From NCBI GenBank assembly GCA_937967505.1, contig CALCJM010000073.1, positions 1 through 42,706 of the forward strand: 42,706 bases of DNA, written 5' to 3'. The position numbers and the translations under genes were made by a program. The notes beneath the pieces are model-generated. The model saw only the letters and a list, made by a program, of their open reading frames with translations, had not been told where the DNA came from and searched no databases. Within the stretch, counting starts at the first letter, position 1. Every line of letters begins with the position of its first letter. The DNA is from an uncultured Pirellulaceae bacterium (GTDB lineage: Bacteria > Planctomycetota > Planctomycetia > Pirellulales > Pirellulaceae). Positions 1-8,989 of this stretch are shown piece by piece.

Positions 1-1
1 G

Positions 2-406
2 AAGAAGGGATTCCGCGTGGTCGCGGTCGATGCCAATCCGGAAAACATCGAACGTGCGCGGAACAAATGTGCGGCGGAACTGGACGCCGGGCGACTGACG
101 CTTGTGAACGCCGCGATTACGGACATCGATGGTGCGGTACGCACTTTCTATGTGCCGAAGGACCAATGGATCAGAGGACAATCGATGACGGTCGTTTCAA
201 TTCCCAGACGCTCTACAAACGTCGTCAAACGTTCTTTGGATTTACGCAAGTCCCGGACGATGAAAACCGATTTGGCTCGATGTGCAGCCAACCAGTATGG
301 GATTTTTTTGAAGGATTCATCCAAATCATCAGCGCTACCGGCTGGCAGATGCGTACGGAACGCCAGCCCCGCAGTATCGGGAGGCAAATTGATCGTCGCC
401 CGGTGA
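2..406 (+). pseudogene. FkbM-family methyltransferase remnant (open at left edge)
   Basis: The reading frame enters from the left edge and begins KKGFRVVAVDANPENIERAR, which resembles the SAM-binding strand and acidic loop of FkbM-type methyltransferases. It continues with a typical segment ending in GRLTLVNAAITDIDG and TFYVP. After about residue 50 the similarity fades: a stretch with MKTDLARCAAN sits where FkbM proteins have a K(I/T)D-(I/L)EG motif, so the EG is lost, and a later FLKDSS piece is still in frame. The frame stops at 406, short of a normal FkbM C-terminus, and residues reminiscent of the C-terminal part continue in another frame up to about 470. I read this as a decaying gene with substitutions and a frameshift. 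A truncated but functional protein is possible. Only the family assignment of the first 50 residues is reasonably sure. Confidence 0.45.
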
Positions 407-495
407 ATGAGATGATGGTGATGGTGATTGGCCGCCCCGCACAAGCGATATGGCAAGGTACTTACGGTAACGCAATTTTCAAACCGACACCACCA

Positions 496-2316
496 TCAGT
501 CCCACCACCAAGCATGTGGCTCCTGAAGTTCCGGCCTGGTTACTGGAAAGGCAGAACGCGATCGCTCGGTTCGATCCGATTTTGCAGTCGCTTTGGAAAA
601 ATTAAACTCGACGCCGCCTGATACTGCGACCAACCTTTGCCGGTATCGTTTTCCACCATTGGAAAATGTCACTTGGCGGTAGTTCATGATCGATTCCACT
701 TCGCCAGAAAATGGCAGCGCACCGGGCCAGTAGTTACTTGGTGAGCCGCCCTGCCCTGCCCCGTCCGCAGCAAGGAAATGGCGGTCCAGATCATCGCGCA
801 AACCAACTTTTTGGTCCAGTTCAAACTGACCAATGATTCCTGCCACGATCGCCAGCTCAAACACGTTTTGTAACTGGGCAAACACGGGATACCGCTGGCA
901 GACCTCATCGAAATGGTCGGTGAAGTCACGTGCGAATCCCTCGGTCGCATTGTCGGATTGTCCCGAGTGAATGCGTTTACCCTGCGCGTTTAGATGTTCG
1001 TTTTCAGAGAGTACTTTGACCGTTGGCCCCGACAGTTCAAAGTAGTTCTGATCTCCGTCGGTGACAATCGAATCTAGGTCAACCGTGAACCACCAACGCA
1101 CCAGCGAGTCGCGTTGCCCGGTCTGTTTTTGACCCGCGACACGATCAAAATAGTCCGGCACTGCCCGAATCGAGGGCTCGACACCCATCCCGATCATTTT
1201 CATCAGCAAATCCGCTTCGACGATGACCGCTGCGGCATGGGAATGAGGAGAGATACCACTCACCTCGATGTCCTGTCGGCCGACTGCGTCGCGCAGTTGA
1301 TCGGCCCATTGTTTACCGGTCAACTTGGTATTGGTCAGGAACGCACGTGCGGCGGCGAGCGATTTCTGGCGCGGGATAATCGTACAGCCAAACTGCCCCT
1401 GCTGCTCTCCGGTTGTTAACGCATTTTTCAAACACACCAGCAGATCGTCCAGTTGCAACACCGGCCGCCCTGTTTCAATATTGACCGAGCGTCCGGCAGC
1501 GTCTTGCTGCCATGGTCCGCCAGGGCCCGCCAACACAATATCCCGAGATTCCTGATCCACCATTACGTATTGAATTCGGTAGACGCCGGCCATGTTTTTG
1601 ATCGACGAGTCCAGTGGTCGACCAAATGCTGAAGTCTGTTTGATCTCTCGCAACAGACGTTTGAGCGAAATACTTCTTAGTTGACTGTTTTGTCCACGTT
1701 GTCGGGGTGGTGACAGTGAGCCAAACGCCAACTTCTGTTGCGTTGAATGCAAAAGAGATTTGTGTCGTGGGCCAACTGGTTTAATTCGTTTCAGGATGCC
1801 CGAAGTATCAACGTAGACGCCGGCGGGAAAGGCCAACAGACTACCTTCACCACCGGTATCCTCCCACGAATCCGAAGCGATCACGGATTGAATCAAATCA
1901 ACCAAAGGTTGGAAATCAGCTTCGGTGATGCCGCCCTGACGATTGCCAGTTTGACTATCGTCGCTAGATTCTCCGGGCATCGGACCACCGCCAAATTCCA
2001 GGTCGTCAATCGCTCCAGTATCATCAACACTTTGCAGACTGCGAAACGCCGCCTCGCCAGCGCCCGCCTCCAATTGGCGTTGAGCCAACCGAACTCGCCA
2101 TCGATCTGCCTGGGCAGGTGGCATTGATTCAATTATTTTTAACGCGGCCGGAAACTCCCCGGCATCAATCAACCGATCAACGTTTCCACCAACAACGGTC
2201 GCTGAACTCTCTTGTGCCAACGCAGGCGAATCTGCGCTGATCGAGACAGCGCTCAACATCAATATGGTAACTGGAAGCAGGCAACAGAGACGATGACCGA
2301 GATTGAAAGAAGCCAT
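496..2316 (-). CDS. Secreted DUF1598-domain protein
   Basis: A protein of 606 residues with a clear Sec signal peptide: basic start, hydrophobic core LLPVTILMLSAVSIS, and likely cleavage after SPALAQ near residue 35. Residues 45-85 look like a short helical TPR-like stretch (LIDAGEFPAALKIIESMPP). The middle, about residues 210-330, carries the pattern of DUF1598, a planctomycete family: a basic RLL-EIK stretch followed by GVYRIQYVMVD and DIVLAGPGGPW. The role of DUF1598 is unknown and the protein probably acts outside the cytoplasmic membrane. The ATG is well supported: AGGAGG lies five bases upstream. It is convergent with the decayed methyltransferase and divergent from the lipoprotein gene at 2555, with a 238-bp shared upstream region. 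Confidence 0.8.
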   Translation of the reverse strand: MASFNLGHRLCCLLPVTILMLSAVSISADSPALAQESSATVVGGNVDRLIDAGEFPAALKIIESMPPAQADRWRVRLAQRQLEAGAGEAAFRSLQSVDDTGAIDDLEFGGGPMPGESSDDSQTGNRQGGITEADFQPLVDLIQSVIASDSWEDTGGEGSLLAFPAGVYVDTSGILKRIKPVGPRHKSLLHSTQQKLAFGSLSPPRQRGQNSQLRSISLKRLLREIKQTSAFGRPLDSSIKNMAGVYRIQYVMVDQESRDIVLAGPGGPWQQDAAGRSVNIETGRPVLQLDDLLVCLKNALTTGEQQGQFGCTIIPRQKSLAAARAFLTNTKLTGKQWADQLRDAVGRQDIEVSGISPHSHAAAVIVEADLLMKMIGMGVEPSIRAVPDYFDRVAGQKQTGQRDSLVRWWFTVDLDSIVTDGDQNYFELSGPTVKVLSENEHLNAQGKRIHSGQSDNATEGFARDFTDHFDEVCQRYPVFAQLQNVFELAIVAGIIGQFELDQKVGLRDDLDRHFLAADGAGQGGSPSNYWPGALPFSGEVESIMNYRQVTFSNGGKRYRQRLVAVSGGVEFNFSKATAKSDRTERSRSAFPVTRPELQEPHAWWWD

Positions 2317-2554
2317 GGTGTCCTCCTAAATTTGCGGTGGCGACGGTGCCTGGCCTGATTGTATCATTCGGTGAAGGAAAAGCGTAGTTGCGTTTGCTGG
2401 TAGCATGAACAACCATGTCCGTTCACAATATTTGGCCTCCGCAATTTCACGATGGACACTGTAGAACGGTGCGATCACGCACTGATGAGCCTATCGCCCT
2501 ATCACTCTACTGAATCTGTCATCGTAGTCATTAATCAGGAAACGCAGTAAACCA

Positions 2555-3976
2555 ATGCTTCCCAAATCGTCAATCTGCTGTCTCATTTTACGCGGCCGGT
2601 CCTTGCTGGCACCTAGTCTGTTATTCGTGTTTCTTTCGTCCGGTTGTGGCGGACAGGAATCTCAACAACCAATGTCCGAAACAGATCGAGGTGCGGCGAC
2701 CGCCCCCGCAGCAGCCCCGGTCAATCGCATCGCCACCCTTGCGCCGGCGACGACGACGGACTGGCCACAAATCAGAGGGCAGGGCGGGGCAGCAACAGTG
2801 ATGGAGGGGACCGTCGCAGTATGGGGCAACGCTGGTCCCGAGAATTTGTGGTCAAGAAAAATCGGTGCCGGATTTTCCAGCCCCGTCATTTTTAGTAACA
2901 ACCTGTTCATCGTCCACCGCGCCGACGGAGGCACAAGCAGGACGACAGCGGAACTGCTTTCGGCCGACACGGGAGAGCCAATCTGGCGTCAAGAGTTGTT
3001 GTGCAGTTACGGCAACGGGGCGATGGACGGCGACCCCGGCCCGAAAGCAACACCCGTCTACAGTGGTGGGAAACTGTTTTTCTATGATCCTGCCGGCATG
3101 ATGTTTTGCCTTGATGCCGTCAGTGGCGAAACGATCTGGCAAACAGACCTCGCGAAAAAATATGGCTCCAATCAAGGATATTTCGGAATGGGGGCCTCAC
3201 CAATTGTGTGTGGGCAAAACGTGGTCGTCAACGTGGGTGGACGCGCGGCGGCCGTGGTCGCACTGGCGACAGATACAGGAGCCGAGGCGTGGAAGGTTTT
3301 CGACGATCGCGCCAGCTATTCATCACCCGTGCAAACGATGATCGGAGACAAACTGGCATTGATCGTGGTAACTCGATTACACGTGATCGGCATCGAAGCG
3401 CGTTCGGGAAAACTCGCATTCAAGACAAGGTTTGGAAAAACCGGCCCCACTGCCGTTGCGGCGATGCCGGTGTTGATTGATGATCACGTCTTCGTCAACG
3501 CGGCCTACAACGTGGGCGGCAAAACTATGGCGCTTGCTGGTGGCGAACCCTCTTTGGGTCGGGATGGCTATCAACCCGAAGTTCTGTGGTCCGATCCGGA
3601 TGTCTTTGCCAGTCAGTATTCCACGCCCGTTTTGCATCAAGGATTGTTGTACGGTACGTCCGGGCGCGAGGATTTTGGCAACGGTTCCTTTCGCTGTTTC
3701 GATCCATTAACCGGAGCATTGAAATGGCAACAGCAGAACATTGCGGTTGGTCACTCCCTGCTGGTGGGAGAACGAATTGTGTTTCTGGATCACAGCGGCA
3801 ATTTGCGGTTGATCGAGGCATCCCCCACAGGATATAAACAGCTGGCGGAATGCAGGCTTTACGCGTCACCAACTAAGACGATTCCTGCAATTTCCAACGG
3901 GCGGCTGTACACGCGTTGCGATGGACGCAACGCAACGCTCGATTGTTGGCGACTGACCGATTTTCACAAGAACTGA
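2555..3976 (+). CDS. PQQ-propeller (WD40-like) lipoprotein
   Basis: A 473-residue protein with a lipoprotein signal: hydrophobic stretch LLFVFLSS followed by GC, with Cys31 as the probable lipidated residue. The rest is a beta-propeller of the PQQ/quinoprotein-like type. Repeated blades have the form 'tGe.iW...l' (DTGEPIWRQEL, SGETIWQTDL, TGAEAWKVF, TGALKWQQQ). Planctomycetes carry many such proteins; most lack a bound quinone, and they resemble BamB. A specific enzyme activity cannot be inferred. The N-terminal linker is Ala/Pro-rich (TAPAAAP), suggesting a tether from the membrane to the propeller. Its 3' end lies 50 bp before the truB start proposed here, so the two may be co-transcribed. 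Confidence 0.8.
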   Translation: MLPKSSICCLILRGRSLLAPSLLFVFLSSGCGGQESQQPMSETDRGAATAPAAAPVNRIATLAPATTTDWPQIRGQGGAATVMEGTVAVWGNAGPENLWSRKIGAGFSSPVIFSNNLFIVHRADGGTSRTTAELLSADTGEPIWRQELLCSYGNGAMDGDPGPKATPVYSGGKLFFYDPAGMMFCLDAVSGETIWQTDLAKKYGSNQGYFGMGASPIVCGQNVVVNVGGRAAAVVALATDTGAEAWKVFDDRASYSSPVQTMIGDKLALIVVTRLHVIGIEARSGKLAFKTRFGKTGPTAVAAMPVLIDDHVFVNAAYNVGGKTMALAGGEPSLGRDGYQPEVLWSDPDVFASQYSTPVLHQGLLYGTSGREDFGNGSFRCFDPLTGALKWQQQNIAVGHSLLVGERIVFLDHSGNLRLIEASPTGYKQLAECRLYASPTKTIPAISNGRLYTRCDGRNATLDCWRLTDFHKN

Positions 3977-4026
3977 CGGTCGCTCTCTTCTTACCCGACT
4001 GTACTGACCAGCAACAAAGATCGAAA

Positions 4027-4920
4027 TTGTTTGGCGTTTTAAATATTAACAAACCTGCTGACGTGACATCGCGGCACGTGGTCAACAAGGTGTGTTCGAT
4101 GGTGCCACGCAAAACCAAGGTCGGTCACTGCGGAACACTGGATCCGTTGGCGACCGGTGTGCTGATTGTGTGTGTCGGACCGGCGACACGATTGATCCAG
4201 TTCGGACAGTTTGCTGACAAACGCTACGAGGGCAGTTTCCGCTTCGGGTTGGCCAGCGACACCGAAGACATTACCGGGAACGTTCAGGCGCATCCGTCTC
4301 CGGAACTGACGGCTCACGACGTAGAAAATATACTTGACGAATTCACCGGCACCATCAGCCAGTTGCCGCCGGCATTCTCCGCATTGCGGGTCAACGGAAA
4401 ACGTGCCTACGACCTCGCTAGGAAAGGAGAGGACGTCAAGCTGGAGCCACGTCCAGTACAAATCCACGAAATCAAACTGACAGAGTTTTCGTGGCCGGAC
4501 TTTCGGTTGTCGATGCGCTGCGGCAGCGGAACTTATGTGCGCTCGTTGGGCCGCGATATTGCCGCTCGACTTGGCGGCAGCGCGGTCATGACCGCGCTGA
4601 CACGCACCAGCATTGGCCAGTTAAACGTGACTGACGCGATTGAGCTGGACCAGATTTCCAAACAGTCGCTGTCCAATCAGTTTCTGCCGGGACAAAGCCT
4701 GATCGGTGACATGACGCAAACGGTGATCGAGGATCATGAGATCGCTGCTCTGGCTGATGGGCAACCGGTAGAGCGGAAGTTCGCCGACGACACCCCCCTT
4801 CAGAAAGAGATAGCGGGCGTCGATCGCCAAGGCCGGTTGATCGCCATTCTTCAGCCCTGGCGGTATGACTACTTCACGCCCAAGATCAATTTCTCCAAGT
4901 ATTGGAAAAACCTCTCGTAG
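4027..4920 (+). CDS. truB: tRNA pseudouridine(55) synthase TruB
   Basis: This enzyme converts U55 in the T-loop of tRNAs to pseudouridine. The N-terminus reads FGVLNINKPADVTS, matching the usual TruB opening G-L-x-(I/V)-x-KP-x-G-xTS. The catalytic motif is intact as GHCGTLDPLATGVL, the Asp being the nucleophile, and later landmarks (YEG, QLPPAFSALRVNGKRAYDLAR, CGSGTYVRSLGRDI) are all present. The frame is open upstream into the preceding gene, but TruB proteins begin immediately before the G-V-L-N-I segment. I therefore place the start at the TTG at 4027, giving 297 residues, the normal length. No ATG lies in a suitable place and no strong Shine-Dalgarno is visible, so translation may be coupled to the gene upstream. 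The C-terminus keeps a PUA-like tail (LADGQPV). Confidence 0.92.
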   Translation: MFGVLNINKPADVTSRHVVNKVCSMVPRKTKVGHCGTLDPLATGVLIVCVGPATRLIQFGQFADKRYEGSFRFGLASDTEDITGNVQAHPSPELTAHDVENILDEFTGTISQLPPAFSALRVNGKRAYDLARKGEDVKLEPRPVQIHEIKLTEFSWPDFRLSMRCGSGTYVRSLGRDIAARLGGSAVMTALTRTSIGQLNVTDAIELDQISKQSLSNQFLPGQSLIGDMTQTVIEDHEIAALADGQPVERKFADDTPLQKEIAGVDRQGRLIAILQPWRYDYFTPKINFSKYWKNLS

Positions 4921-5461
4921 GGAAAACCAGCAGGAACACTTGGCATGTTAGATGTCTTCCTCGGGCCCCAATCCCGCATCGCCCGGACACTGCTTTAGGT
5001 GATTGGCAGTTGAGAGTTTACCGCTGGCGATGCTGCCAGCTTCGCTCCGACGCTGGCAGCGTCGGCAACGGGTGGTAAATTCCTAACTGCCAGTCACCTT
5101 AATCATCTGTCTTCACCTCAAGGATCAGGGAGAGGGCGTCCGCGTTCGGGCGGGTTGGGTTGCGTTTTGTGAATGCATTGGGGCGATGCATTTCGTGATT
5201 GCGAGGTTTTTGGACTGAAATGAATAGAGACGAACGGGCATGGACCGATGGCCGTTGGCCCCCCGGCGACGCCCAACCTTTGACAGTGGTCGAGTTTAAC
5301 GGTTGGGTCGGCCTCCCTATTTGGTTAAGGGTTGACTTTCTTGACGATCAATCCTGTCGATCCAAGGGTGTTTGTTTTTCCTGTTCTCTGGATCCGATAC
5401 ACGGACTGTTGGCGCACTCCCAGTGAGCGTCTCTTTGCAGCACTTAACCGGCGGAAATATC
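4921..5461. other. Intergenic region with a hairpin repeat
   Basis: This 541-bp stretch between truB and the Cys-rich protein gene holds no credible reading frame. It contains the nested-hairpin repeat at 4994-5102. The part from 5103 to 5461 is probably the upstream region of the Cys-rich gene. A run reading TTGACTTTCTTGACG at 5332-5346 offers -35-like hexamers, but no matching -10 element is convincing. Confidence 0.5.
4994..5102. repeat. Dispersed nested-hairpin repeat, complete copy
   Basis: An imperfect palindrome of 109 bp. The outer arms are TTTAGGTGATTGGCAGTT (4994-5011) and the inverse of AACTGCCAGTCACCTTAA (5085-5102). An inner perfect hairpin pairs GCTGCCAGC with GCTGGCAGC around 5032-5060. 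The first 61 bases recur with few changes at 42646-42706, where the window cuts the copy off, and a degenerate piece occurs at 16556-16600. The features fit a REP/MITE-like mobile palindrome. No transposase is nearby and no target duplication could be established. Confidence 0.75.
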
Positions 5462-6136
5462 ATGTCATTTCAACCTGGACCTTTTTCCCGTATGCGTTTC
5501 CCGTCGGTCAGCCTGTTCGCATTGGTGGCAGTTGTCTCTCTGACATCCTCGGCCAGCGGCCAGAGCTCCGAGTTTGTTGTGGCGCGACCACCTGTTGCTG
5601 CTGCCCGGGTACCGGCGGCAATGGAGATAGAGTCGGGGCCAGTGATGGAACCGGTCTATGAGATCCAGCCTGGCGAATCTCAGGTACAAATCCCGGAGAC
5701 GGCCGTGAAGATTGATGAAGTCGAAACGCTCGCCGGCGATTGCGAGACCTGCTTGGTCATGGATCACACAGCGGTCACTCGAACCGAAGTCATCAAGAAC
5801 GCCAACCTGTTCGGCATTCCCGACGACGCTTGCTGCGACGAGTGGTCGGGATTCTGTCGAATGAGAGAGCTTTCTCTGGATTGCTCCTGCGGTGGCCTGA
5901 AGGCGAAGAAGGGACACTTTGGCATTCCATGGTTTCGGTCTGCCGATGCCGGGGAGGATTGTGACTATTGCCAGGGCGGTTGTTGCAGCAAGTCCAATAA
6001 ATCTGTAACGCGTCAGCGCAACGAAACCCGCCTCAGTGTACTGACAAGCGGATGGAAAAATTCATTTCGCAGCCCCTATGAGAATTGCAATGCAATGACC
6101 TGCGGCAAAGATGCGGCATGCAAGACCTGCAAATGA
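5462..6136 (+). CDS. Secreted cysteine-rich protein of unknown function
   Basis: I start this gene at the ATG at 5462 because it is followed directly by a signal peptide (basic start, FPSVSLFALVAVVSLTSSASGQ); the frame is open further upstream without coding character. The mature part of about 190 residues has a low-complexity Pro/Ala/Val linker and then some 18 cysteines, many in pairs: DCETC, ACC, DCSCGG, DCDYCQGGCC, and a final CGKDAACKTC at the extreme C-terminus. The spacing suggests disulfide bonding or metal binding outside the cytoplasm. The motif FGIP occurs twice (LFGIPDDACC and HFGIPWF), hinting at an internal duplication. I do not recognise the family. A GC-rich hairpin follows directly after the stop codon. 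Confidence 0.65.
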   Translation: MSFQPGPFSRMRFPSVSLFALVAVVSLTSSASGQSSEFVVARPPVAAARVPAAMEIESGPVMEPVYEIQPGESQVQIPETAVKIDEVETLAGDCETCLVMDHTAVTRTEVIKNANLFGIPDDACCDEWSGFCRMRELSLDCSCGGLKAKKGHFGIPWFRSADAGEDCDYCQGGCCSKSNKSVTRQRNETRLSVLTSGWKNSFRSPYENCNAMTCGKDAACKTCK

Positions 6137-6137
6137 C

Positions 6138-6169
6138 AGCCAGCGCCGACGCCATCGGCGCGGCTGGCT
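6138..6169 (+). terminator. GC-rich hairpin after the Cys-rich gene
   Basis: AGCCAGCGCCGA pairs with TCGGCGCGGCTGGCT across a five-base loop, with a 3-nt bulge in the 3' arm. It starts one base after the stop codon. There is no T-run behind it, so termination activity or transcript stabilisation is only a guess. Confidence 0.35.
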
Positions 6170-6271
6170 TGCCAGACGCGTTGGATGCGGCCAGAACGCG
6201 TGAGAACGATTGAGAAGGACACCAGAAGATTTTGGGCCTGATCAACGAATCAGGTGAGTTCCGTCATTGAC

Positions 6272-8299
6272 TCATTCACTCGTTGAATCTTCTTCGACAG
6301 GCTCTCCTTCAGCAGCTTTTTGAGCCTCTCGATAGAGGTCTCTGACCTTCCCCAGCAGCTTAATCCGATCGGCATCGCGTTGCCCCCAATTGTCGTCTGC
6401 GTACAACTGGATCAGTGCGGAATACAATTGTGCGGATTCTTCCGGCGGCAGTGAGTTGGCTTGGGCGATCGATTTGTTAATGCTCTTGATATGGCCTGCG
6501 ACCTGTCGATCTTCGGCACCGACGATCTTGATCCGAAAACCTTCGGCCGCATTCACGCAGTCTTGATCGCGATCGGAGAGCGATTTGGATTTTGCGTGGA
6601 CGTTGATAAACGCCTCCATTTTGGCGTCGGCACTTTTGGGGTTCGTTTCGCCCAATGCGACAATTTTCAGGAACTGGCTTTCGATCTCGGTCAGTCTCGA
6701 ATCGCCCGGGATTCTGGCTCGCACCGACAGACGCTTTACCAGACTGGTGTACCCTTTGATCGACAGCCCCACCTCATTCAGCAGCTCCACCTCCCCAAAT
6801 CGATCGTCGTCTCCATACAGCTGCATAAATTGGGCGGTTTGATCGACAACCTCTTCCGGGCGGTCAATCGAATGTTCAATGGTCGCATAAAGCTCATCTG
6901 CTGAAGGGTTTTTTGTGGCAAACCAGGTGCCAATCGCCGCTGCAGCGACGGTGATCAACAACAGCATCGCCAACGGCCATTTTGCCGACTCGGCGGGTTC
7001 TGGTTCCACGTTCAGCTGGACTGCAGCGCGATGCTGGTCGGTGACCGGGGTGAAGTAGTCCTCCCCCGCATCAGACAACTTTCTTCCTTTGCGTCGTCGA
7101 CGGGTATTTTTTCTGGTGCGCGCGGCCTTCGGTTTTAACTCGCTATCCGGTATTTTTTGAGACGACGTTTTATCCGCGGGAGTTTTGTCTGATTGTGTTT
7201 TATCCGATTGCGTTTTGGACCGGGCGGCAGATTTCGACTTTTTGTGATCGATGTCAGTGACCTGCGGTTTGACATCGATCGATGTTTTGTCAGTAACCGT
7301 TTTGGATCCGTCGAACGACAAGCGCGTGATCGAGGAGTCGGATTTGGAACGCCCCTCCTCTCCGTCGGGCGACTCAGTTACCGGCTTGACGGGAAATTCG
7401 GCAGTTTGTGCTGCGGGCGAGACAATCTCTGTCCTAGTGGTTTTGGGCGGGCCGGGGTGGTGAGCCGTGCGAGCTTCGCTTTCCTCCTTTAGTGCCTCCT
7501 GAATGGCGAGGATTTTGTACAGGGTCGCCTGCGCGGTCGCGATTCGTTTTTCAGGTTTCTTCTCCAGCATTTTGGACAACAGCGCTTCCAAGTCCAACGG
7601 AATGTTGGCAACTTTTGTACTGATCCGGGGCACCGGCACCCGCGTCAGATTTCGAAACGACTCCTCCATCGAATTGGCGGAAAACGGGGGCTTGCCGGTC
7701 ATCAACGTATACATCACCGTCCCCAGCGAGTAGATATCGCTGCGGACGGTGACGGGTTCTCCTTTGGCCTGCTCCGGTGCCATAAAATCCATCGTGCCCA
7801 AGATATTGGTACCGGTGTGGTGTGACCCACCGTAACTTTTTGCGATACCAAAATCAGTAATCTTCACCACGCCTTCTTCGGTCATCAACAGGTTGCCGGG
7901 TTTTAGGTCGCGGTGAATAATGCCTCGGTCATGTGCGTGCTTCAACCCCTTGCAAATATCGATTGCAATTTCCAGACACTCAGGCCACATGAAAGCATGT
8001 CCGCTACGTTGCATGTCGTACAGGCTTTTACCTTTAACCAGCTCCATCGCGAAGAAAAGATTCCCCGCCTCCTGACCGTAGCTTAACAGGCGAACGATGT
8101 TGGGGTGATCCAACTTCATCATCGCCTTGATTTCAGATTCGAATCGGCCACGAAAATGTTCGTCATCGGCGTATTGCGGTGCCAGTACTTTGACCGCGTG
8201 GATCTGGCCGTCTTTTTCGTGGACGCCTCGGTACACGGTCCCCATACCGCCTCGTCCCAGCACGTTTTCGAAATGGTATGGGCCGAGGCTTTCAAGCAT
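6272..8299 (-). CDS. Transmembrane PknB-type serine/threonine protein kinase
   Basis: A cytoplasmic eukaryotic-like kinase domain (residues 8-265) is followed by a long basic, Lys/Ser/Thr-rich linker, a single membrane helix (PLAMLLLITVAAAAIGTWF, about residue 465) and a helical C-terminal region of about 190 residues outside the membrane. All catalytic elements are present: glycine loop GRGGMGTVY, Lys37 in AVKVLA, HRDLKPGN (129-136), DFG (149-151) and MAPEQ. I place the start at 8299 because residue 8 onwards is where such kinases begin (YHFENVLGRGG); a longer frame to 8365 adds a hydrophobic stretch without support. The linker holds near-tandem TQSDKTQSDKTPADKTSSQK repeats. The extracellular part shows no PASTA repeats and no domain I recognise. 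It is divergent from the GGQ-protein gene at 8450. Confidence 0.92.
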   Translation of the reverse strand: MLESLGPYHFENVLGRGGMGTVYRGVHEKDGQIHAVKVLAPQYADDEHFRGRFESEIKAMMKLDHPNIVRLLSYGQEAGNLFFAMELVKGKSLYDMQRSGHAFMWPECLEIAIDICKGLKHAHDRGIIHRDLKPGNLLMTEEGVVKITDFGIAKSYGGSHHTGTNILGTMDFMAPEQAKGEPVTVRSDIYSLGTVMYTLMTGKPPFSANSMEESFRNLTRVPVPRISTKVANIPLDLEALLSKMLEKKPEKRIATAQATLYKILAIQEALKEESEARTAHHPGPPKTTRTEIVSPAAQTAEFPVKPVTESPDGEEGRSKSDSSITRLSFDGSKTVTDKTSIDVKPQVTDIDHKKSKSAARSKTQSDKTQSDKTPADKTSSQKIPDSELKPKAARTRKNTRRRRKGRKLSDAGEDYFTPVTDQHRAAVQLNVEPEPAESAKWPLAMLLLITVAAAAIGTWFATKNPSADELYATIEHSIDRPEEVVDQTAQFMQLYGDDDRFGEVELLNEVGLSIKGYTSLVKRLSVRARIPGDSRLTEIESQFLKIVALGETNPKSADAKMEAFINVHAKSKSLSDRDQDCVNAAEGFRIKIVGAEDRQVAGHIKSINKSIAQANSLPPEESAQLYSALIQLYADDNWGQRDADRIKLLGKVRDLYREAQKAAEGEPVEEDSTSE

Positions 8300-8449
8300 G
8301 GTTTTTATGGTACAGTGGCCGGAGGCAAAAAAGATCCGCACAAGTTTTAACAACGATGCTTGCAACGAATACTATCGTCCGCATATTGTAATCCATTTGC
8401 CGACGGACCCCAAACCCCCACGCCTGCACTTAGTTTTACGACTGACCCA

Positions 8450-8947
8450 ATGCATCCCGTTTCACAAAACGACGAAGCACTCCAACAGCAATGCCAAGTC
8501 CAGCGCACACGCGGCAGCGGGCCCGGTGGTCAGCACCGCAACAAGGTCGAAACAGCTATCGTCGTGACGCATCGGCCAACCGGTGTTATCGGACAGGCCA
8601 GCGAAAAGAGAAGCCAGCACGCCAATCTGGTGGAAGCGCTTTTTCGACTGCGGTTAAAACTGGCCGTTGAAATTCGCTCTTCGCCGCTTCCACAGTCCGC
8701 CGGCAACCTGTGGCAGGGGCGTATCAAAAATCGCCGTATCAGCATTAATTCGTCCCACGCCGATTTTCCGATGCTGTTGGTTGATGCTTTGGACCAGATC
8801 CAACGTTTGGACCATGACCTGCCCGCAGCAGCAGCTGCGCTGGGCATCTCGGGTTCTCAATTGGTCAAATTCCTCAAGTCTCATCCACCCGCATGGGATC
8901 GAATTCAGCAAACTAGGGAGTCGCGGGGCATGCGCCGGTTGAAGTAA
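8450..8947 (+). CDS. GGQ-domain peptide chain release factor-like protein
   Basis: A 165-residue protein built around the peptidyl-tRNA hydrolysis domain of class I release factors. GSGPGGQHRNK places the GGQ tripeptide at residues 26-28. It is followed by TAIVVTHRPTGVIGQASEKRSQHANLVEAL, close to the RF1/RF2 domain 3 pattern 'v.i.HlPTGi.v..q..RSQ..N...A'. The stop-codon recognition domains of RF1/RF2 are absent, so it belongs with the ArfB/YaeJ- or RF-H-like stand-alone hydrolases that may rescue stalled ribosomes. The C-terminus ends in a helical segment and a basic SRGMRRLK, recalling the basic tail by which ArfB binds the empty mRNA channel. Start chosen at ATG 8450; the frame is open to a TTG at 8360. 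Confidence 0.82.
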   Translation: MHPVSQNDEALQQQCQVQRTRGSGPGGQHRNKVETAIVVTHRPTGVIGQASEKRSQHANLVEALFRLRLKLAVEIRSSPLPQSAGNLWQGRIKNRRISINSSHADFPMLLVDALDQIQRLDHDLPAAAAALGISGSQLVKFLKSHPPAWDRIQQTRESRGMRRLK

Positions 8948-8989
8948 GTGGTGGTGGCCAACACAAACTGCCATCAACACACGCAGCAA

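Noticed and set aside
148..456. Minus-strand frame with a His run, antisense to the FkbM remnant.
   Set aside because: It is the complement of a recognisable methyltransferase fragment; the His run comes from a simple ATG repeat (gatgatggtgatggtgatt).
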